DNA of 64,000 nt from DYQY01 sp964643725 (GTDB taxonomy: Bacteria > Margulisbacteria > Riflemargulisbacteria > GWF2-35-9 > DYQY01): the NCBI GenBank assembly GCA_964643725.1, contig CAZXTL010000001.1, positions 62,001 to 126,000 of the forward strand, in the 5' to 3' direction. Made by a program: the position numbers and the translations under genes. Below the pieces are notes generated by a model. The model was not told the DNA's origin and made no database searches. It was given only the letters and a program-made list of their open reading frames with translations. How positions within the stretch are numbered: the first letter of the stretch is position 1; every line of letters starts with the position of its first letter. Positions 23,742-34,400 of the stretch are shown piece by piece.

Positions 23742-24746
23742 ATGGTTAAGAAAACAAAAAATAGAATATTGCCTATAATCGTTTCGGCGATTGTTCTTAT
23801 CCTCTTCGTTCTTTCGGTAAGTGTACTTATCGATAAGCTGAGGGCTTTCACTATTGCTGACATTTTATCCAGCCTTAATGCAATCAAAAGTTCTCAGATA
23901 GGTTTAGCTTTTGTATTAATGATACTTAGTTATACGGTTTTTACTTGCTATGACCTTCTAGCTATTGCTTATCTTGGTTATTCCGTAAAATTTCGCAAAA
24001 TATTTATGGGCTCTTTTATTAGTTATGTTCTTAGTGAAAATCTTGGGTTCGCTTTGCTTAGTGGCTCAACTATAAGGTTTAAGTATTATACTGAGTGGGG
24101 TATAAAGCCTAAACACATTGCTAAAGCGATAACCTTTTGTACAATAACTTTTTGGCTTGGGATGTTCACTACAGCTGGTGTTTTTTTGACGCTGTATCCT
24201 ATAGTATTGCCGGATTCCTCAATATTTAGTTATTTATTATTAGTAAGAGGCCAACTCCTTGGGCCGTTAATGCTTTTGGTCGTTTTGGCTTATTTTTTTG
24301 TTGGTGTTTTAAGGAAAACTCCTTTAAAAATAAGAGGCTCACAATATATTGTTCCATCTAATCGGCTAGCTATTCTGCAGTTGGTGGTTGGAATTACTGA
24401 TTTCATTATTGGTGCTGGGCTGTTTTATGTTCTACTTCCTAGTTCAGATCTTTTGGTGTTTGCTCATTTCATAAGTATTTTTATGTTCGTAAAGGTAATT
24501 GTTATTTTTAGTAATATCCCTGCTGGACTAGGTGTTTTTGAGACTTTAATGTTGATGCTTTTAGCTCCATTTTATAGTGATTTGTCGATACTTGGCACAA
24601 TTGTTATTTATAGAATTATTTATTATATTATTCCACTTATATTTGCGTTATTTTTATATGGATATAATGAGTTTAAGAGTGGGCATCGTCGGTTCAAGGC
24701 CTTACAAAGGTTAATACGTTTCAGGAATAAGATTCTAAAAGTCTAG
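23742..24746 (+). CDS. Flippase-like membrane protein (LPG-synthase TM region family)
   Basis: The 334-residue protein has about eight membrane helices. It matches the UPF0104/YbhN family, the membrane domain of MprF without its lysyltransferase part. Supporting pieces are GSFISYVLSENLGFALLSGS early and IPAGLGVFETLMLMLLAPF near the end, the two signature regions. Such domains are thought to flip lipids; the substrate here is unknown. Its end overlaps the convergent FecR gene by 12 bp. Confidence 0.8.
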   Translation: MVKKTKNRILPIIVSAIVLILFVLSVSVLIDKLRAFTIADILSSLNAIKSSQIGLAFVLMILSYTVFTCYDLLAIAYLGYSVKFRKIFMGSFISYVLSENLGFALLSGSTIRFKYYTEWGIKPKHIAKAITFCTITFWLGMFTTAGVFLTLYPIVLPDSSIFSYLLLVRGQLLGPLMLLVVLAYFFVGVLRKTPLKIRGSQYIVPSNRLAILQLVVGITDFIIGAGLFYVLLPSSDLLVFAHFISIFMFVKVIVIFSNIPAGLGVFETLMLMLLAPFYSDLSILGTIVIYRIIYYIIPLIFALFLYGYNEFKSGHRRFKALQRLIRFRNKILKV

Positions 24747-26492
24747 TTGTCCGCCAACTGTAATTATTGCATTATCAGCAATTTCGTTCATTTGTTCCAA
24801 AGATAATTTAAAGAATAGCTGAAAGGTATCTGACGTCTCTATGTTTGTCATAATTGAGTAAAGAGAGGATATGTTTGAAAACTCGGTTTTAGCAGTAAAA
24901 AGTATGCTTGGCAATTGAGTTAATTGAAAAATGCTATTTACCAGAATGGCATTATTGTTTTTATTGCTTTTTAATGAAATTTCAGTGGTATGAGATTCAT
25001 AAAAAAATATGCCAGAAAAATACAAGCTATCATCAGTTTTATCTTCAAAATCAAGTATTTTAGGCGTTAAGAGTCCTTTATAAGATAGCCCAAGCGAGAA
25101 TTGTTGAGTTATATTGTGGAGTAGTCCTATATCTAAACCATAATAGAAGAAAGACGATTCTGTCCCAGCGCCAAACATTTCACTAAAAGGAGAGAATATC
25201 TTTTTGTTTTCTTTTGTTGAAGTGATAATTGACCCTCGCATTAGTAGTCCTAAGTTTGTTTTTTTATCTAGAAGGAAAGATTTTCCGTAGAAAATGTTAA
25301 GAATATTGTTTTGATATAGATTAGCATCAGAGGAACTTACCATTTGTAGGTATTTTTGTTTTTTAAAATGTACTCCCACTCCTGTGTCTCTTTCTAGAGT
25401 TCTAACACCTAAGATTTGGTTTTCTTCGATTCGTTCATTTTCTCCTGCATTAACTTTGTTTTTATCGCTGATATATGAGTTGTTAGTATAATTAGAATTA
25501 AACTCTTGTACACTCAAATCTCCCTTTGATGCGTAATAAACAGTATTCATTCTATTGATAGGTATTTTGGAAAGAATCGCTGGGTTTCTGAAAAGTAATG
25601 AATCTTCCAGAATAGAAAGTGTTTTGTCTTTTGAGATAAGCAAATTAAGTATCGGTTCATTTTGAATCTCTATGGTGGCGGATACTTGTTCTTCGTCGGA
25701 AGTGATTATGTTACTTGTAGCAATATTTTTATTTTCATTAGTAAATTTTTGAGTTTGAGTAGTTTTTTGTTTTAATTTTGCTTTTGCTGGTGCTACTACT
25801 GTGTTTTTTATGCTTTGGATATTTTTTGCATTCAAATAAACTACATTTTTTTCAAATTCATCAAAGGCACTGATTCCTTCTGTATCTATTGGCTCAGGGT
25901 TTGTCATGAACCCAAATTGATTGATTTTTGTTTGTTCTCCAGCATTAACTGTTATCTCTAGATTACCTTGTGCAATCTGAACAACTCCTTCATAAGCTAC
26001 CACTTTGCCATAAGGAGCCTCAACTGAAAACATTGTACCTTTTACGGAAATTGATGCGTGAGGAGTTTCTAGTATAAAGCTATTGGCGTTTGGTGCGGTG
26101 TTTACCACTTTTATCCAGAGTTTGCCGGTATTAAGTTTGAACGCGGCCCACTTATCACTCCCAGGGTTTCTTTCTGCAAAGGAGAAGTTAGAACTTGGTT
26201 CAAGTCGAAGCACATGGTCACCATAAAGTTTTATTTCACAGACAGAGCCTTTGTCAGTTTGTATAGTGTCTCGAGGATAGAACCTAGTATATAAATCAAC
26301 TGGCTGCCAATAATCAGAGTCTGCTCTTTTTACATTAACTACGCCACTTTTGTAAATCGCAACGCCAGAACTGCCTGCGACTTCTATAGTTTCAAAAGGT
26401 TTAGCATTAATTATTACTTGAGCATTTAATAAATTACTAGAACCAAATATAAGGAAGAAAATAAAGATGGTTAGTAGTTTATTTGTAAACAT
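24735..26492 (-). CDS. FecR-domain protein with C-terminal barrel-like region
   Basis: The start is placed at the ATG at 26492 because it directly precedes a clean signal peptide (FTNKLLTIFIFFLIFGSSNL). An earlier ATG at 26525 adds only 11 unlikely residues, and neither start has a good ribosome-binding site. A FecR domain follows at about residues 50-190 of the mature frame (RFYPRDTIQTDKGSVCEIKL, TPHASISVKGTMFSVEAPYG, VVAYEGVVQIAQG). A low-complexity linker comes next. The C-terminal 220 residues form alternating strands ending in VGGQLDF, as in an outer-membrane barrel. It is divergent from the CHASE2 cyclase gene; FecR and CHASE2-cyclase genes are often neighbours in other genomes. Confidence 0.72.
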   Translation of the reverse strand: MFTNKLLTIFIFFLIFGSSNLLNAQVIINAKPFETIEVAGSSGVAIYKSGVVNVKRADSDYWQPVDLYTRFYPRDTIQTDKGSVCEIKLYGDHVLRLEPSSNFSFAERNPGSDKWAAFKLNTGKLWIKVVNTAPNANSFILETPHASISVKGTMFSVEAPYGKVVAYEGVVQIAQGNLEITVNAGEQTKINQFGFMTNPEPIDTEGISAFDEFEKNVVYLNAKNIQSIKNTVVAPAKAKLKQKTTQTQKFTNENKNIATSNIITSDEEQVSATIEIQNEPILNLLISKDKTLSILEDSLLFRNPAILSKIPINRMNTVYYASKGDLSVQEFNSNYTNNSYISDKNKVNAGENERIEENQILGVRTLERDTGVGVHFKKQKYLQMVSSSDANLYQNNILNIFYGKSFLLDKKTNLGLLMRGSIITSTKENKKIFSPFSEMFGAGTESSFFYYGLDIGLLHNITQQFSLGLSYKGLLTPKILDFEDKTDDSLYFSGIFFYESHTTEISLKSNKNNNAILVNSIFQLTQLPSILFTAKTEFSNISSLYSIMTNIETSDTFQLFFKLSLEQMNEIADNAIITVGGQLDF

Positions 26493-26597
26493 AATTATTA
26501 TTCTATAACAGAAACGTAAAACCATAAAACAATTAAAGGAAATTTGTTATAGTTAATGATAAAGGTATTGATAGGGGAAAAGGCATTTATTGCTTAT

Positions 26598-26693
26598 GTC
26601 ATTCCCGCGAAGGCGGGAATACAGTCTTCAATAGTAGCTTTAATAGAATATATATATTGTAAATACTGGATCCCCGACTAAATCGGTGATGAC
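26598..26693. repeat. Short GTCAT...ATGAC composite repeat
   Basis: A left hairpin GTCATTCCCGCGAAGGCGGG (26598 onward) ends in ATACAG. A right part, CTGGATCCCCGACTAAATCG, follows and ends GTGATGAC at 26693. The two halves face each other as in the larger elements at 8074-8248 and 45690-45874, but only about 45 bp separate them. No ORF is present. Confidence 0.65.
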
Positions 26694-26728
26694 TGTAAAT
26701 GCTTTAATAAATTGAACAAGAGGGTTAT

Positions 26729-28504
26729 ATGAAAAAAAGTTTATTTGGCTGTATTGTTATATCCGTGGTTGTGTTTTTCCTTTACGCCATTGGGGCTTTT
26801 AAAGTATTTGATAACTATACATATGATAATTTCCAAAGGAACATTGATCAGGGCAGTCCAGTGGAGAAGTCTATTGTAGTAGTTGCGATAGATGATTTTA
26901 CATTAAACAAATTTGGAGTTTGGCCTTTTCCAAGGAGTAAATATGCAGAACTTGTTCAGCTTCTAAATAAAGGTGGGGCCAAGGTTATTGCTTTTGATAT
27001 TAATTTTGATTCTTATAGTAGTTATTCCTATGATGAGGATCTTGAGTTTTCGAAAGAATTAGCTAACGTTAAAAATGTTATTTTAGCTCGTGATTATTAC
27101 ATGGAAAATAACCATCCAGTTATCCGTGACCCAATTAAAGAGCTTAAAGATAATTCAACCTTAGCAATGGTTGACCCTGTTTTGGATAGCGATTCCTTCA
27201 TAAGAAGATATAAAATGTTGTCTTATTATAAAGAAGAAGCTTTTTTATATTTTGCAGTTCAAGCAAGCATGCTTTATGAAAATATAAGTGTAAATAAGTT
27301 AAGGCTCAAGGATAACGAATTCATTCTAAATAATATCAAAATACCCTTAGATAATAACGGAAGAATGTTAATAAATTATTATTCTAGGGATAAAGGTATC
27401 AGCGTTATTCCTTTTGCTCATATTTTAGAGCCTGGGTTCTTAGAGCTTAATCCAAATTATTTCCGTGGCAAGTTGGTGTTAGTTGGTTCTACTGCTAGTT
27501 ATTTGCAAGATAGTTTTCCTACACCTGTTGATATAAATATGCCAGGAGTTCTGATACATGCTAATGCTATTAGAACAATTTTAAATCAGGAATTTATTCA
27601 GTTGATTCCTAATTTGTACTATTTATTCTTAATAATGGTTTTAGTTGTAATTGTATATTTTAAAGCAGTCGAGAAAGGTTCTTTGATTGGACTAATTATT
27701 TCTGCTTGTTTTTTTGTTTTAATAATATTAGCTCAGCGATTTATGTATCATTATGGAATTTATATGGAATCTGCTGTTTTGCTTTTTTCGCTGACCATTA
27801 CTTATTTAATAGCCTTTTTTGTAAATTTTTTAGGCATAAAAGAAGAACGTAACAGAGTTAAGAGTATCTTTAAACAGTATGTTTCTCCAAATATTGTGGA
27901 AAGGTTTATTGCAGGCGAGGAAGATTTAGCTGAGAAAGGGAAAGAAAGAGTTGTTAGTGTTCTTTTTGCTGACATAGTTGGCTTTACAAGTATGTGTGAA
28001 GAACTTCCTCCAGAAAAGGTAGTAGCTCAACTTAATCAGGTGCTTGATGTGCTTACGGAAGAAGTTTTTAAGCATCAGGGGACACTTGATAAATTTATGG
28101 GTGATGCCTTGATGGCTGTTTGGGGTAGTCCTGTAGAACAAGTTGACCATGCAGAGTTAGCAGTGGAATGTGCGATTAAAATGTTAGTAGTTATAGAGAA
28201 ATTGAATGAAAAATGGGTTAAGGAAGGGAATCCTTCTTTGAAAGTTGGGATAAGTATTAGCTCAGGCCATGTGATTGCCGGTAATATAGGAGCTAAAAAG
28301 CATAAGGATTATACGGTTATCGGAGATGTTGTTAATATCGGAGCTAGATTACAGCCTTTAACAAGGGAAGGTTATTCAATCGTTATAGAGGAAAATACTA
28401 AGGAACTTGTTAAGGATAAATATGCTGTTAAAAAGATAGGCGATATAATCGTCAAAGGCAAGAAAAACAAGGTCAGCGCTTGGGCTGTGGATGTAGTGAA
28501 ATAA
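26729..28504 (+). CDS. CHASE2-domain class III adenylate cyclase
   Basis: The 591-residue protein has an N-terminal membrane helix (residues 4-22) and an extracytoplasmic CHASE2 sensor (about 30-290). Three short membrane helices follow (about 290-370), then a class III nucleotidyl cyclase domain (about 395-590). Metal-binding Asp residues lie in LFADIVGFTSM and KFMGDALMAVWG. Lys in TLDKF and Asp in HKDYTVIGDVVNIGARL are the adenine-selecting residues, so it should make cAMP. CHASE2 senses unknown extracellular cues. The neighbouring divergent FecR/barrel protein is a candidate partner. A GAGGG precedes the ATG. Confidence 0.9.
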   Translation: MKKSLFGCIVISVVVFFLYAIGAFKVFDNYTYDNFQRNIDQGSPVEKSIVVVAIDDFTLNKFGVWPFPRSKYAELVQLLNKGGAKVIAFDINFDSYSSYSYDEDLEFSKELANVKNVILARDYYMENNHPVIRDPIKELKDNSTLAMVDPVLDSDSFIRRYKMLSYYKEEAFLYFAVQASMLYENISVNKLRLKDNEFILNNIKIPLDNNGRMLINYYSRDKGISVIPFAHILEPGFLELNPNYFRGKLVLVGSTASYLQDSFPTPVDINMPGVLIHANAIRTILNQEFIQLIPNLYYLFLIMVLVVIVYFKAVEKGSLIGLIISACFFVLIILAQRFMYHYGIYMESAVLLFSLTITYLIAFFVNFLGIKEERNRVKSIFKQYVSPNIVERFIAGEEDLAEKGKERVVSVLFADIVGFTSMCEELPPEKVVAQLNQVLDVLTEEVFKHQGTLDKFMGDALMAVWGSPVEQVDHAELAVECAIKMLVVIEKLNEKWVKEGNPSLKVGISISSGHVIAGNIGAKKHKDYTVIGDVVNIGARLQPLTREGYSIVIEENTKELVKDKYAVKKIGDIIVKGKKNKVSAWAVDVVK

Positions 28505-28510
28505 TTAAGG

Positions 28511-28516
28511 TATAAT
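28511..28516 (+). promoter_or_regulatory. Possible -10 box for the small membrane protein
   Basis: TATAAT lies 8 bp before the ATG of the next gene, and no Shine-Dalgarno sequence intervenes. If used, the transcript would be essentially leaderless. In AT-rich DNA such a match can be chance. Confidence 0.35.
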
Positions 28517-28523
28517 ATCTTTT

Positions 28524-28751
28524 ATGGAAAAACAGATAACCACTGTAGAACAAATAGAAGGTAAGAGGAAATCTAGTCGATCAGCAAAGTGGTCGTTAGT
28601 TTCTATATCAGGAATAATTTCTTTCGCAACAATAGGGATTATTTCTCTTTTTGTGATATTTGTTCCTTCTCAGATGATTGTTGCTGGGTGGGTTGTTTCT
28701 GCTTTAGCTATTATGGGTATAGCTATGGCCGGTGCTGTCATAAAAGCTTAA
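28524..28751 (+). CDS. Small two-helix membrane protein, unknown function
   Basis: This 75-residue protein has a charged N-terminus (EGKRKSSRSAK) and two hydrophobic helices (about 27-46 and 51-73). I do not recognise a family. It lies 19 bp after the cyclase gene and 60 bp before ilvD on the same strand. It has no Shine-Dalgarno but a TATAAT just upstream. Coding is supported by the coherent membrane topology. Confidence 0.6.
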   Translation: MEKQITTVEQIEGKRKSSRSAKWSLVSISGIISFATIGIISLFVIFVPSQMIVAGWVVSALAIMGIAMAGAVIKA

Positions 28752-28811
28752 TATTGCATCCGATTCTTAATGGTGTAATAATTTATCTAACTTATTATCC
28801 AGGAGGACTTT

Positions 28812-30485
28812 ATGAGATCTGAAGTATTAAAGAAGGGTGCGGAAACCTTAGCACACAGAGCGTTGCTTATGTCCGCTGGTGTTCCAGCTTCGGCTTTTGA
28901 TGAGAATAAACCATTTATTGGTGTGGCTAATTCTTATAATGATATTATTCCAGGGCATATTCATCTTAATGAATTAACCGCAGAAGTTAAAAGAGGCATT
29001 CGTGATGCAGGAGGAGTTCCTTTTGAGTGGGGAGTCCCTGGTGTTTGTGATGGTATTGCTATGCACGTAGAGATGAGGTTATCACTGCCTTCTAGAGATA
29101 ATATAGCCGATAATATTGAGATAATGACTTTGTCCCATTCTCTAGATGGTTGGGTAGGCGTTACCAATTGTGACAAAATTACCCCAGGTATGCTTATGGC
29201 AGCTGGGCGAGTGAATATACCAGCCATGATAGTTACTGGTGGAGCTATGCTTTCTAACCTTGATGAAAATGGGAAAAAATGTCACCCAATACAGGGGTTT
29301 GGTCTTACTGGAGAAGTTAAAGCTGGTAAAATGACGCTTGAAGAAGCAGAAAAGAAAGCTAGAGGTTGTCTGGCGTGTGGTGCAGGCTCTTGTGTTGGTC
29401 TTTTTACTGCAAATACAATGGCTTGTTTTACCGAAGCAGTTGGTATGTCACTTCCAATGTGTGCATCAACCACAGCATTAGATCCAGAGAAAAAGAAAAT
29501 TGCTTATGAAACAGGTAAGCGCATTGTTGAATTGGCTAAAAAAGGAATAAACCCTTCACAAATAATGACAGAAGGTGCTTTTGAGAATGGGATTAGAGTG
29601 GATATGACGATGGGTGGTTCTACAAATGCAGTGCTACACATTCCAGCTATAGCTAGAGAGCTTGGTATAGATATTCCTATTGAAAGATTTGATGATATTT
29701 CTAGGGAAACTCCAAACGTATGTAAGATGATCCCTGCAGGTGAACATGATATGCTTGATTTTCATAAAGCTGGAGGAATCCCTGCTATTCTTAATAGATT
29801 TAAAACTGTTATCAAAGATGGAATTACTGTTTCTGGTAAGACCATAAAAGAAATAGCAGAAACTGCAGAGGTAAAAGACGATGATGTTATAAGAACGCTA
29901 AAGAATGCCTATATGCAACAAGGCGCCATTGCTGTCCTGAAGGGCAATATTGCAACTTCTTCTGTTGTTAAACAAACAGCAGTTGAGCTTGATATGATGG
30001 TTCATTCTGGTCCGGCTAAAGTGTTTTCGGATGAAGATGATTTGTTAGATGCGTTAGCAAAAGGAAAGATTAGTGAAGGAGATGTAGTGGTCATGATTTA
30101 TATGGGACCTGCTGGTGCTCCTGGGATGCCAGAACAGCTTACTCCGACAGATGCCATCAAAGGTGCTGGTTACAAAAGAGTTGCCCTTATTACTGATGGT
30201 AGATTCTCTGGAGGAACTTCTGGACCGTGTATTGGGCACGTTGAGATGGAAGCATATAATGGTGGACCAATTGCAGCAGTTAGAAATGGCGATATTATAG
30301 ATATAAATATTCCTAATAGGTCTTTAAATGTTAGGCTTACTGATGAACAAATTAAGCACAGAATTAAAGATGCTATAATTCCTGTACGAAAAATGACTCC
30401 TTTTTTGCAGAGTTATCGTGATAGATTTACTGGCAAGAATTGTTATTGTAAGTGGTCACAGGTGGCTAAGAGTTTGTTGCAATAA
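28812..30485 (+). CDS. ilvD: Dihydroxy-acid dehydratase
   Basis: IlvD converts 2,3-dihydroxyisovalerate (and its methyl homologue) to the 2-oxo acid precursors of valine, leucine and isoleucine, using an iron-sulfur cluster. The 557-residue length is typical. Cluster cysteines lie in TNCDKITPGM and CLACGAGSCVG. MGGSTNAVLHIPAIA and DGRFSGGTSGPCIGH are the two family signatures. AGGAGG precedes the ATG. It is a lone ilv gene here. A 15-bp tandem duplication spans its stop codon (30473-30502). Confidence 0.97.
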   Translation: MRSEVLKKGAETLAHRALLMSAGVPASAFDENKPFIGVANSYNDIIPGHIHLNELTAEVKRGIRDAGGVPFEWGVPGVCDGIAMHVEMRLSLPSRDNIADNIEIMTLSHSLDGWVGVTNCDKITPGMLMAAGRVNIPAMIVTGGAMLSNLDENGKKCHPIQGFGLTGEVKAGKMTLEEAEKKARGCLACGAGSCVGLFTANTMACFTEAVGMSLPMCASTTALDPEKKKIAYETGKRIVELAKKGINPSQIMTEGAFENGIRVDMTMGGSTNAVLHIPAIARELGIDIPIERFDDISRETPNVCKMIPAGEHDMLDFHKAGGIPAILNRFKTVIKDGITVSGKTIKEIAETAEVKDDDVIRTLKNAYMQQGAIAVLKGNIATSSVVKQTAVELDMMVHSGPAKVFSDEDDLLDALAKGKISEGDVVVMIYMGPAGAPGMPEQLTPTDAIKGAGYKRVALITDGRFSGGTSGPCIGHVEMEAYNGGPIAAVRNGDIIDINIPNRSLNVRLTDEQIKHRIKDAIIPVRKMTPFLQSYRDRFTGKNCYCKWSQVAKSLLQ

Positions 30486-30502
30486 GCTTTGTTGCAATAA
30501 GC
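30473..30502 (+). repeat. 15-bp tandem duplication across the ilvD stop
   Basis: TTTGTTGCAATAAGC occurs at 30473-30487 and immediately again at 30488-30502. The first copy encodes the last residues and stop codon of IlvD, the second lies in the spacer. It looks like a recent slippage duplication. Confidence 0.85.
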
Positions 30503-30527
30503 CATAGTATAGTTGTAAAATAATATT

Positions 30528-31453
30528 ATGTTAGCCAAGAAAAAAATGACCTTTTTGGTAATTCCACATAAGTCTGGAAGAGCTAGAGAATATAGCATAA
30601 CAAACGCTACATTATTGTTAATATTATTAGCTTTATTCCTACTTTCTTGTGTGTTTGTTAGTACTATTTATTTTTCCACCAAATTATCAAAATTTGCAAT
30701 TCAGTATGTACAACAGGAAAACAGAAATCAGCTTGTATTAGAAGAGTTAAGAACTTTTAGGGCTGAAACTGATAATCTTCGGATAGTTATGCTGGGGCTT
30801 AAGGAAAAAGATGGCGATATTCGTAAAATGCTAGGAATCGGAGTGAATCGACAATTTAATTCAGTTGTGTTAAAAAAAAACTGAATAATACCTTATCCGA
30901 GTACGAAAAAGAACTAGAACTTGTTTCTGATAACCTTAGAATAATACTTTCTTTAGCTGAAATCCAAGATGTAAGTTTTAATGAAATTTATAATAAAGCA
31001 GCCAGGCTTCGTGAGGTATATGATAGAACACCATCAATTTGGCCATTATATGGGTTTATGCTTTCAAGTTATGGCGTTCGTTTTCATCCTATTCTGGGTC
31101 GTATGGAGTTTCATTCAGGTGGCGATATTCCAGGCTATACAGGTGCTCCAATTAAAGCAGCAGCTTCAGGAAGAGTTGTAACTGCAGGATGGAATGGTGG
31201 TTATGGACAGATGGTGCTGATTGATCATGGAAATGGCTTCAAAACAGCTTATGCGCATCTAAGTAAGTATGTAGTGCGACCAGGCAATGAAGTAGTTAAA
31301 GGACAAATAATAGCTTATTGTGGGTCAACTGGCTTAAGTACAGGGCCTCATTTACACTATGAAGTAAGATATAAGAATAGGCCTATTAATCCTGGTCCAT
31401 TTTTGGATCTTAGTATATTTAAAATAGAGGCTTTGTTTAATAGATTAGGTTAA
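30528..31453 (+). CDS. M23 peptidase (LytM), split by a -1 frameshift in an A9 tract
   Basis: The first frame (30528-30884) encodes a cytoplasmic start, a membrane helix (about residues 24-45) and a coiled coil, then stops at TGA just after nine consecutive A (30872-30880). The frame resuming at CTG 30881 continues the coiled coil (LNNTLSEYEKELELVSDNLR) and then a complete LytM endopeptidase domain to 31453. Zinc motifs GVRFHPILG, FHSGGDI and GPHLHYEVR are intact. Joined by a -1 shift (one A extra) the product is about 308 residues, a normal size for a membrane-anchored M23 peptidoglycan hydrolase. Transcript slippage on A9, a sequencing error or true inactivation are all possible. Confidence 0.8.
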
Positions 31454-34400
31454 TTATTTAACTACTAGATTCTCTGCTCCGACAAATTCTTCAATTTGTG
31501 GGATGCCTTGGATATTTACCCAATATTCTTCAGTTAGTTTAATTTTATATCCATCAACGACAATAGATACTGGTATTTTCCCTGAGAGTTCTTGTAATAG
31601 GCTTTTGAGTTTAGGAATATTTTGAACATCAGGCGTAATCTCGATTGAGTTTACTTTATTTTTAGCTGAGTCAAAGTCAGTAACTTCTTCAACAATCATT
31701 TGTAGTTGATCATTGCGATTGTTGATTTTGCCTTTAATAAGACAGATAGTATCTTCTTGGATGAGATGACCAATTTTGTCATAGATATAGGGGAAGATAA
31801 CACAAGGTATTTTACCGCTCATATCTTCTATTTCTCCTGTAAGCATAGTTTTTTTAGCCTTTGTTAATTTCCTTTTTAAGTTAGAAATCATTGCTAGTAT
31901 TGAAACTTCTTTTTCTTCTATTTCTTTTGTGTTTTGGTTTTCAATCTCTAATTCGTCTTCTTGTGGAATATAATCTTTAATTTGCTGAAGTTTCCTTTTT
32001 TTTATGTAATCTGCATATTCGCTTAAGGGATGCCCACTAATATATATTCCAAGAATATCTTTTTCAAGTCTAAGTAGTTCAAGGTGAGAGAATTCTTCGT
32101 CTCCAAGAGCTTGGTCTTTTCTTATTACGTGCTCTTGGTCGCCACCAAATAGATTCAGTTGACCTTTTTCTTTTTCTTTTTGAATTTTGGATGCCTCCGA
32201 AATGGTTTGGTCTACTATTTGTAAAAGTGATTTCCTTTTTCCAATAGCATCAAAACAACCAGCTTGTATTAAACTTTCAACGACTCTTTTATTACAAAGT
32301 CGTAGGTCAACTCTGGTGCAAAAATCCGTTAAAGAATGGAAGATTCCTTCCTTTTCTCTGCAGTCAATAATAGATAAAATAGCATTTTCTCCTACATTTT
32401 TTATAGCATTTAATCCAAATAAAATGTTGCTTGATTTTATAGAGAAGTCCAGCTGACTTTCATTAATATCAGGTGGCAATATTTCTATGCTCATATTTCT
32501 CGTTTCATTAATATATAGTGAAACTTTGTCTGTGTTGCCCATACTGCTAGAGATAAGAGCCGCCATATATTCAACAGGGTAGTGAGTTTTTAGGTAAGCT
32601 GTTTGATAAGTAATAAAGGCATAAGCGGCACTATGTGATTTATTGAATCCGTATTCAGCAAATTTGGCCATCATGTCAAAGATCTCAGAGGATTTTTTCT
32701 TATCGAAACCTTTTTCAACAGCACCTTGGATGAAGTCTAACTTTAGTTTATCCATAGCGTCTTGGTCCTTTTTGCCCATAGCTTTTCTGAGGATGTCAGC
32801 TTTTCCCATAGAAAATCCTCCTAAAAATGAGGATATTTGCATTACTTGTTCTTGATAGAGAATGGTTCCATAAGTGTCTTTTAGGATAGGTTCTAATTCA
32901 GGCAGGGGGTAGCTTATTTTTTGTCTTCCATGTTTTCTGCTGACAAAATCTTTGTCCATTCCGCTTCCCAATGGTCCAGGCCTATAAAGAGCCAGAAGAG
33001 CGATTATATCCTCAAATACGTTAGGCTGAAGCGATTTGAGGAGCGCTTGCATTCCGCTACTTTCAAGTTGAAAAATGCCAACAGATTGTCCTTTGATTAA
33101 AGTGTTGTAAGTTTCTTGATCAACTAGAGGTAGCTCGTCAATGTTAATGGTTATGCCTTTTGTTTCTTTTATAAGTTTAATAGTTTTAGCAATCATCGTA
33201 AGGTTTCGTAGTCCCAAGAAGTCCATTTTTAACAGTCCAATTTTTTCAACATCATCTTTTGGGAACATTGTGACTAATTGACCATCTTTTTCTATCAAAG
33301 GGACGTCATCCATTAGTGGATTTTTGGAGATTACAACTCCAGCAGCGTGTATTCCAGTATGTCTAGCTATGCCTTCTAGTTTTATAGCCATATCAATTAC
33401 TTCTTTGATATCTTCTCTGCTCTCATATATTTGTCTAAGTTCTTTGTTTTCTTTTAATGCACCACTGATGGTAGCCCCTATGCTTGGGATTAGTTTAGCT
33501 ACTTTATCAATGTCAGATAGGGGTACACTTAGAACTCTTCCAACATCTCTTATTGCTAATCGAGCTGCCATTCTTCCAAAGGTTGTGATTTGTGCTACAT
33601 GGTCATTGCCGTATTTTTGTTTAGTGTAATCAATTACTTTTTGTCTATTATCTATACAAAAATCTATATCGATATCTGGCATACTTATTCTTTCAGGATT
33701 AAGAAATCTTTCGAAAAGCAAATCAAACTGAAGCGGGTTTATGTTGGTTATTCCTAGTGAATAGGCAATAATACTTCCGGCAGCACTGCCTCTACCAGGC
33801 CCAACAGAAATCCCAGTGTTTTTTGCGTATGAGATCAAATCGCTAACAATTAGGAAATAAGAATCAAACCCCATTTTACTAATCATTTCCAGTTCATAAT
33901 CAAATCTTTTCTGGATAATTTCATCTATGGTTTTATATCTTTTATTAAGTCCTTCCCATGCAAGTTCTTTAAGATAAGAGGCTTCAGTATGTCCTTTTGG
34001 CACAGTAAATTCAGGTAGGATATGTTGATCAAGCGCAATCGTAAGGTCGCACTTTTCAAGTATTTTCAGGGAGTTATTGATTGCTTCAGGTGCGTAAGAG
34101 AAAAGTTGAGACATTTCATCAGCTGATTTTAGGTAGAATTCTTGGGTAGAGAATTGCATTCTATCTTTATCGTCTAAGGTTTTACCTGTTTGAATAGCTA
34201 GTAAAGCGTCTTGGGTACGTGCGTCTTCTTTATTTATATAATGGGAATCATTAGTTGCAATTAATGGAATATTTAAGGTAGCTGCAATTTTTAGTAGTTG
34301 GGCATTAATTATTTGTTGTTCTGGAATGTTGTGATCTTGGATTTCAATATAGAAGTCTTCACCAAAAAGTTTGTGAAGTTTTTTTGCTGAAGATTCTGCT

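Noticed and set aside
31058..31453. Separate short M23 peptidase gene starting at 31058
   Set aside because: No ribosome-binding site; the frame continues upstream without a stop to the A9 tract and carries the rest of the coiled coil, so it is the 3' part of one gene.
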